Below, in pieces: positions 12,134 through 15,095 of a stretch of DNA of 15,095 nucleotides. The stretch spans positions 1 to 15,095 of the forward strand of contig JBLRWQ010000068.1 in the NCBI GenBank assembly GCA_047921175.1, in the 5' to 3' direction. Numbering within the stretch: position 1 is the first letter of the stretch; each line of letters begins with the position of its first letter. The DNA comes from T1Sed10-7 sp047921175 (GTDB lineage Bacteria; Actinomycetota; Nitriliruptoria; Nitriliruptorales; Nitriliruptoraceae). The notes below the pieces were generated by a model. That model was not told where the DNA came from. It searched no databases and worked only from the letters and a program-made list of their open reading frames with translations. The translations under genes and the position numbers were made by a program.

Positions 12134-12139
12134 TACCCT
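12134..12139 (+). promoter_or_regulatory. Candidate -10 element for ftsEX
   Basis: TACCCT, preceded directly by TG, lies 93 bp before the ftsE start within the 160-bp gap after prfB. The -35 position has no match. A leader of about 86 nt would result. Transcription from prfB may also continue through. Confidence 0.3.
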
Positions 12140-12231
12140 CCGGCCGCGGCGGGGCGCGCGGGGGCACGGCGACGCCCCGTGGGTGCACACAGCCTCCCAG
12201 CCTCGGTACGCCTCGACCCCCGGCGGTTCCC

Positions 12232-12930
12232 GTGATCAAGCTCCAGAACGTCACCAAGACCTACAAGCGCGGCGCCGATGACGAGGTGATCGCGCTCGAG
12301 GACGTGAGCGTCGAGGTCGCCAAGGGCGAGTTCGTGTTCGTCGTGGGACCGTCCGGGTCGGGCAAGTCGACCTTCATGAAGCTGCTCACCCGCGAGCAGC
12401 TCCCCGACGAGGGTGAGATCTGGGTCGCCGGCAAGAACCTGGCCAAGCTGCGTTCCTGGAAGGTCCCCGTCCTCCGGCGCGAGATCGGGTACGTGTTCCA
12501 GGACTTCAAGCTGCTCGAGAACAAGACCGTCTACGAGAACGTCGCCTTCGCGCTCGAGGTGATCGGACGCTCGCGCCGCGACATCGAGAAGCGGGTCCCG
12601 GAGGTGCTGGAGCTGGTCGGCCTGGAGGACAAGGCCCGTGCCCACCCGCACGAGCTGTCCGGTGGCCAGCAGCAGCGGGTCTCCGTGGCGCGCGCGTTCG
12701 TCAACAACCCGCGGATCCTGCTCTGCGACGAGCCGACCGGCAACCTCGATCCCTCCACCTCGGTGGGCGTGATGAAGCTGCTCGACCGCATCAACCGCAC
12801 CGGGGCGACGGTGGTGATGGCCACCCACGACCAGCACATCGTGGACTCGATGCGGCGACGGGTGATCGAGCTCGAGAACGGGCACGTCGTGCGTGACCAG
12901 TCCCGCGGCGTGTACGGCTACGGGGGCTGA
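12232..12930 (+). CDS. ftsE: Cell division ATP-binding protein FtsE
   Basis: A 232-aa ABC ATPase subunit of the FtsEX complex, which works at the division site on the inner face of the membrane and drives conformational change in FtsX rather than transport. All ABC motifs are intact: Walker A GPSGSGKST (39-47), Q-loop Gln90 in YVFQDFKLL, signature LSGGQ (142-146), Walker B ILLCDE (162-167) with Glu167, and switch His199 in ATHD. The YVFQDFKLL stretch is typical of FtsE. The length is slightly above the usual ~225 because of a short C-terminal tail ending in YGYGG. The start GTG 12232 has only a weak GGCGG upstream. ftsX follows after 49 bp. Confidence 0.97.
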   Translation: MIKLQNVTKTYKRGADDEVIALEDVSVEVAKGEFVFVVGPSGSGKSTFMKLLTREQLPDEGEIWVAGKNLAKLRSWKVPVLRREIGYVFQDFKLLENKTVYENVAFALEVIGRSRRDIEKRVPEVLELVGLEDKARAHPHELSGGQQQRVSVARAFVNNPRILLCDEPTGNLDPSTSVGVMKLLDRINRTGATVVMATHDQHIVDSMRRRVIELENGHVVRDQSRGVYGYGG

Positions 12931-12979
12931 GCCCTCTCGGCGAGGACCCGGGCGTGGCCCGGGGTGATCTGGAGGCAGG

Positions 12980-13876
12980 ATGACCGCGCGCTGGAGCTAC
13001 GTGATCCGCGAGGCCTTCGTCGGGTTGCGCCGCAACCTGATGATGACCGTCGCGGTGATCCTGTCCGTCACGGTCTCGCTGACCCTGCTCGGGGCCAGCC
13101 TGCTGCTGTCGGAGCAGGTCGACCTCGCCACCGACGACTGGACCGGCCGGGTCGAGGTCTCGATCTACCTGTGTGACGAGCGCGGCTGCGACGCCGCCAT
13201 CACCCCGGAGCAGCAGGAGCAGCTACGCCAGGACCTCGAGGCGAACGAGGTCGTCGCCGAGGTGTTCTACGAGTCCAAGCAGGACGCCTACGAGCGCTTC
13301 ACGGCCATGTTCGCCGACCAGGAGTCCCTGATCGACGCGATCGACCCCGACACCCTGCCGGCATCGTTCCGTGTCCGGCTCGAGAACCCGAACCTGTTCA
13401 ACGTCATCGCGGACCAGTTCTCCACCTACCCCGGGGTCGAGGAGATCGTCGACCAGCGTGAGGTCCTGAACCAGTTCCTGCGCTTCACCAACGTGGTCCG
13501 GACCTCGGCGCTGGTGGTCGCGGCGATCCAGCTGGTCGCCGCCGGGGTGCTGATCGCCAACACGATCCGCGTCGCCGCGTTCGCCCGCCGCGAGCAGACC
13601 GGCATCATGCGCCTGGTGGGGGCCAGCAACTGGTACATCCGGCTGCCCTTCGTGCTGGAAGGCGTGTTCGCCGGCCTGATCGGGGCGCTGCTGTCCTGGG
13701 GCCTGCTGTGGGGCACCGTGCCGCAGGTGGCCGGCAGCCTGGCGCGCGACATCGAGCTGATGCCCTTCATCGGCGAGGCACAGGTCATCGCCGTCGGCCC
13801 GTGGTTGCTGCTGGCCGGGACCGGCATCGCGGCGCTGTCCTCGATCCTGGCCCTGCGGCGCTTCCTGGACGTGTAG
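12980..13876 (+). CDS. ftsX: Cell division protein FtsX
   Basis: The 298-aa membrane subunit of FtsEX. It has four helices: about 20-43, 174-197, 221-247 and 268-290. A large extracellular loop (44-173) between helices 1 and 2 normally binds and activates a peptidoglycan hydrolase or its coiled-coil regulator. Two cysteines close together in that loop (Cys65 and Cys70) may form a disulfide. The motif REQTGIMRLVGASNWYIRLPF between helices 2 and 3 is the FtsE-contacting coupling region, as in other FtsX proteins. The start ATG 12980 has GGAGG at 12971-12975. It ends with TAG. The next gene encodes the probable extracellular partner. Confidence 0.96.
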   Translation: MTARWSYVIREAFVGLRRNLMMTVAVILSVTVSLTLLGASLLLSEQVDLATDDWTGRVEVSIYLCDERGCDAAITPEQQEQLRQDLEANEVVAEVFYESKQDAYERFTAMFADQESLIDAIDPDTLPASFRVRLENPNLFNVIADQFSTYPGVEEIVDQREVLNQFLRFTNVVRTSALVVAAIQLVAAGVLIANTIRVAAFARREQTGIMRLVGASNWYIRLPFVLEGVFAGLIGALLSWGLLWGTVPQVAGSLARDIELMPFIGEAQVIAVGPWLLLAGTGIAALSSILALRRFLDV

Positions 13877-13957
13877 AGGGCCGCCCGGGCTACAGCCTGC
13901 ACGGCTCCGTGCCGATGGAGGAACTGTTCGGGACTTCCGTGGCGCGTGTGGCTGATG

Positions 13958-13963
13958 TAGCCT
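13958..13963 (+). promoter_or_regulatory. Weak candidate -10 element before the CwlO-like gene
   Basis: TAGCCT preceded by TG lies 71 bp before the TTG start, in the 152-bp gap after ftsX. No -35 is evident. A short inverted repeat (GCACG-GCTC-CGTGC, 13899-13912) earlier in the gap could be a weak terminator for ftsEX. The gene may equally be read through from ftsX. Confidence 0.25.
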
Positions 13964-14028
13964 GCTGCGCGCGCATGCGGTGACTGAGCGTCCCGTTCCC
14001 TCCACGTCGCGTTGTCCGGAGTCCCCCC

Positions 14029-15095
14029 TTGCGAGCGCCCCACGGTCGCGGTCTACAGGTGCTGGCGCTCGCCTGCATCCTGTCGCTGCTACCGGTGGCC
14101 GCGCTCGCCCAGACCTCGCCCGCCGGTCGGGCGCTCGATGAGGTGGCCAGCGAGCGCGACCGCGTCGAGGCACGGGTCGGGCAGCTGCGTGCCGAGGAAG
14201 GGGACGCACGGGCCCGCCTCGCGCAGGTCGAGGACGCCATGGCCGCCGCCGAGGCGGACCTCGCCCGCGAGGTCGCCGCGCTGGAGGAGGCCGAGGTGGC
14301 GCTCGCCTCTGCCGACGCCGCGGCGGCCGCGGCCCGAGCCCGCCTGGCCGAGGTCCGAGCGGAGCTCGAGGCCACCGAGGCGGAGCTGACGCTGGCGATC
14401 GGCAAGCTCGAGACCCGGGTCGTCGCCGCGTTCAAGTACGGCCAGGTCTCCTTCACGGAGGCCTTCAGCGGTGTCCGGGACTTCAACGACTTCATGACCT
14501 CCACGACCATGGTCGCGCACGTGCTCGACGGGGACCGGATGATGGTCGGCGAGGTCCAGGTGCTGTTCGCCTCCGTGGAGTCCCAGCGGGCCGAGGCCCA
14601 GGCCCTGCGGGCGACCGCCGAGCGCGAGCGGGAAGCCGCCGCGTCGGCCGCCGCGCGCATCGAGGTCGCCGCCCGGGAGCAGGAGCGTCTCCTCGAGCAG
14701 ATCGCCGTCCAGCGCGATGAGCGGGAGCAGCTCTTCCTGGAGCTGCGCGAGGACCGCGCCGCCGCGGAGGGCCACCTGGCCGGCCTCGAGGCGGAGTCGG
14801 CCCGCATCGCCGACCAGTTGGCCGAGATCGCCCGGCAGCAGGCCGCTGCGGCCGCTGCGGAGCAGGCGCAGCGCGAGCAGGAGGCGGCCGCGGCGGCCGC
14901 GGTGGCCGCAGCCGCTGCGGAGCAGGCCCGGCTGGAGCGCGAGGCCGCCGAGCGCGCGGCCGCGACCAGCCCGGACGGACCCGGCTCGCAGGACCCGGCG
15001 CCGGCCGATCCCGCACCTGGAGACGGCAGCGGTGCGGTCGGATCGGGCGAGTCCGAGCCCCCACCGCCCCCACCGCCCCCACCGCCCCCGCCGCC
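14029..15095 (+). CDS. Secreted coiled-coil protein of CwlO/PcsB/EnvC type, 3' end outside the window
   Basis: A partial gene; 355 codons are visible and the frame is open at the right edge. The start is TTG 14029-14031, with GGAG (14018-14021) 7 nt upstream; nearby ATG and GTG codons are out of frame or meet a stop at once. Residues 1-27 form a signal peptide (hydrophobic core LALACILSLLPVAALA, likely cleaved after ALA). Coiled coil 1 covers about 36-125. Residues 131-175, with FKYGQVSFTEAF and FNDFMTSTTMVAHVL, match the hinge of the CwlO/PcsB N-terminal domain (YKNGGxSYLExLL...FSDFLxR in relatives). Coiled coil 2 runs to about 310 and is very Ala/Glu-rich. A Pro/Gly/Asp linker and poly-Pro follow. 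A catalytic domain (M23 or NlpC/P60) is expected beyond the edge but not seen. Its place after ftsEX supports activation by FtsX during septal wall cleavage. Confidence 0.82.
   Translation, partial: MRAPHGRGLQVLALACILSLLPVAALAQTSPAGRALDEVASERDRVEARVGQLRAEEGDARARLAQVEDAMAAAEADLAREVAALEEAEVALASADAAAAAARARLAEVRAELEATEAELTLAIGKLETRVVAAFKYGQVSFTEAFSGVRDFNDFMTSTTMVAHVLDGDRMMVGEVQVLFASVESQRAEAQALRATAEREREAAASAAARIEVAAREQERLLEQIAVQRDEREQLFLELREDRAAAEGHLAGLEAESARIADQLAEIARQQAAAAAAEQAQREQEAAAAAAVAAAAAEQARLEREAAERAAATSPDGPGSQDPAPADPAPGDGSGAVGSGESEPPPPPPPPPPPP
15058..15095 (+). repeat. Poly-proline run built from a 9-bp tandem repeat
   Basis: CCC is followed by three copies of CCACCGCCC (15061-15087), then CCGCCG and the window edge. 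This gives at least 12 consecutive Pro codons in the CwlO-like gene. Such a stretch usually acts as a stiff spacer, and translation through it usually needs EF-P. The run continues beyond the window, so its length is unknown. Confidence 0.9.

Noticed and set aside
10161..12257. A 698-codon minus-strand open frame across the MhuD-like gene and prfB
   Set aside because: It is antisense to two genes with recognised families and contains repeated Gly/Arg/Val-rich nonsense. No ribosome binding site or domain was seen.
14071..14112. Lipobox in the signal peptide of the CwlO-like protein
   Set aside because: The only Cys (residue 16) lies in the sequence LALAC within the hydrophobic core. It does not follow the usual L-A/S-G/A-C order, and a normal ALA cleavage site follows 11 residues later.

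Overview
The window is high-GC bacterial DNA with closely packed genes. Many starts are GTG or TTG behind clear GGAGG-type ribosome binding sites. The gene content points to an actinobacterium (Actinomycetota): a UPF0182 membrane protein, a PDZ/Lon-type (S16) protease, a DUF2342 zincin, a MhuD-like haem monooxygenase, the prfB-ftsE-ftsX block, and an initiator tRNA with a C1:U72 mismatch. It does not look like a close relative of Mycobacterium or Streptomyces, because several proteins carry unusual acidic or Ala/Pro-rich additions. Lineage below phylum is not assigned. No mobile element, rRNA, CRISPR array or prophage gene was seen.

Layout. (1) 1-314: no recognisable gene. (2) 315-505, minus strand: initiator tRNA-Met with its own promoter and a UUCG hairpin terminator, plus a hairpin ending the next gene. 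(3) 516-6366, minus strand: UPF0182 protein, PDZ-S16 membrane protease, a hypothetical protein, and an NAD-binding epimerase-like protein whose YxxxK catalytic pair is missing. (4) 6367-6449: divergent promoter region with a perfect 16-bp palindrome. (5) 6450-7994, plus strand: DUF2342 zincin, convergent with a YgjP-type zinc metallopeptidase (8032-8667, minus). (6) 8668-9085: non-coding gap holding a cluster of GTCCACA (DnaA-box-like) sites on an 11-bp phase and a good plus-strand promoter with no obvious gene. (7) 9086-9619, minus: small two-helix membrane protein, divergent from a DUF427 protein (9730-10230, plus). (8) 10338-10853, plus: a MhuD-type haem monooxygenase interrupted by a 54-bp tandem repeat and preceded by three stacked inverted repeats. 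(9) 10950-15095, plus: prfB, ftsE, ftsX, and the first part of a secreted coiled-coil protein of the CwlO/PcsB type that runs off the right edge.

How the genes fit together. UPF0182, PDZ-S16 and DUF2342 form a neighbourhood I recall from other actinobacteria (M. tuberculosis Rv3193c-Rv3195). With the YgjP-like gene, this stretch codes for one membrane protease and two zinc peptidase-fold proteins. At the right end, ftsE and ftsX encode the division ABC complex, and the next gene is its expected extracellular partner, a coiled-coil regulator or hydrolase of septal peptidoglycan. A recurring TAC(C/G)NT hexamer upstream of most transcription units looks like the housekeeping -10 element.

Most worth following up: the phased DnaA-box-like cluster with its orphan promoter, the repeat inserted into the MhuD-like fold and its stacked operators, and the epimerase without catalytic residues.
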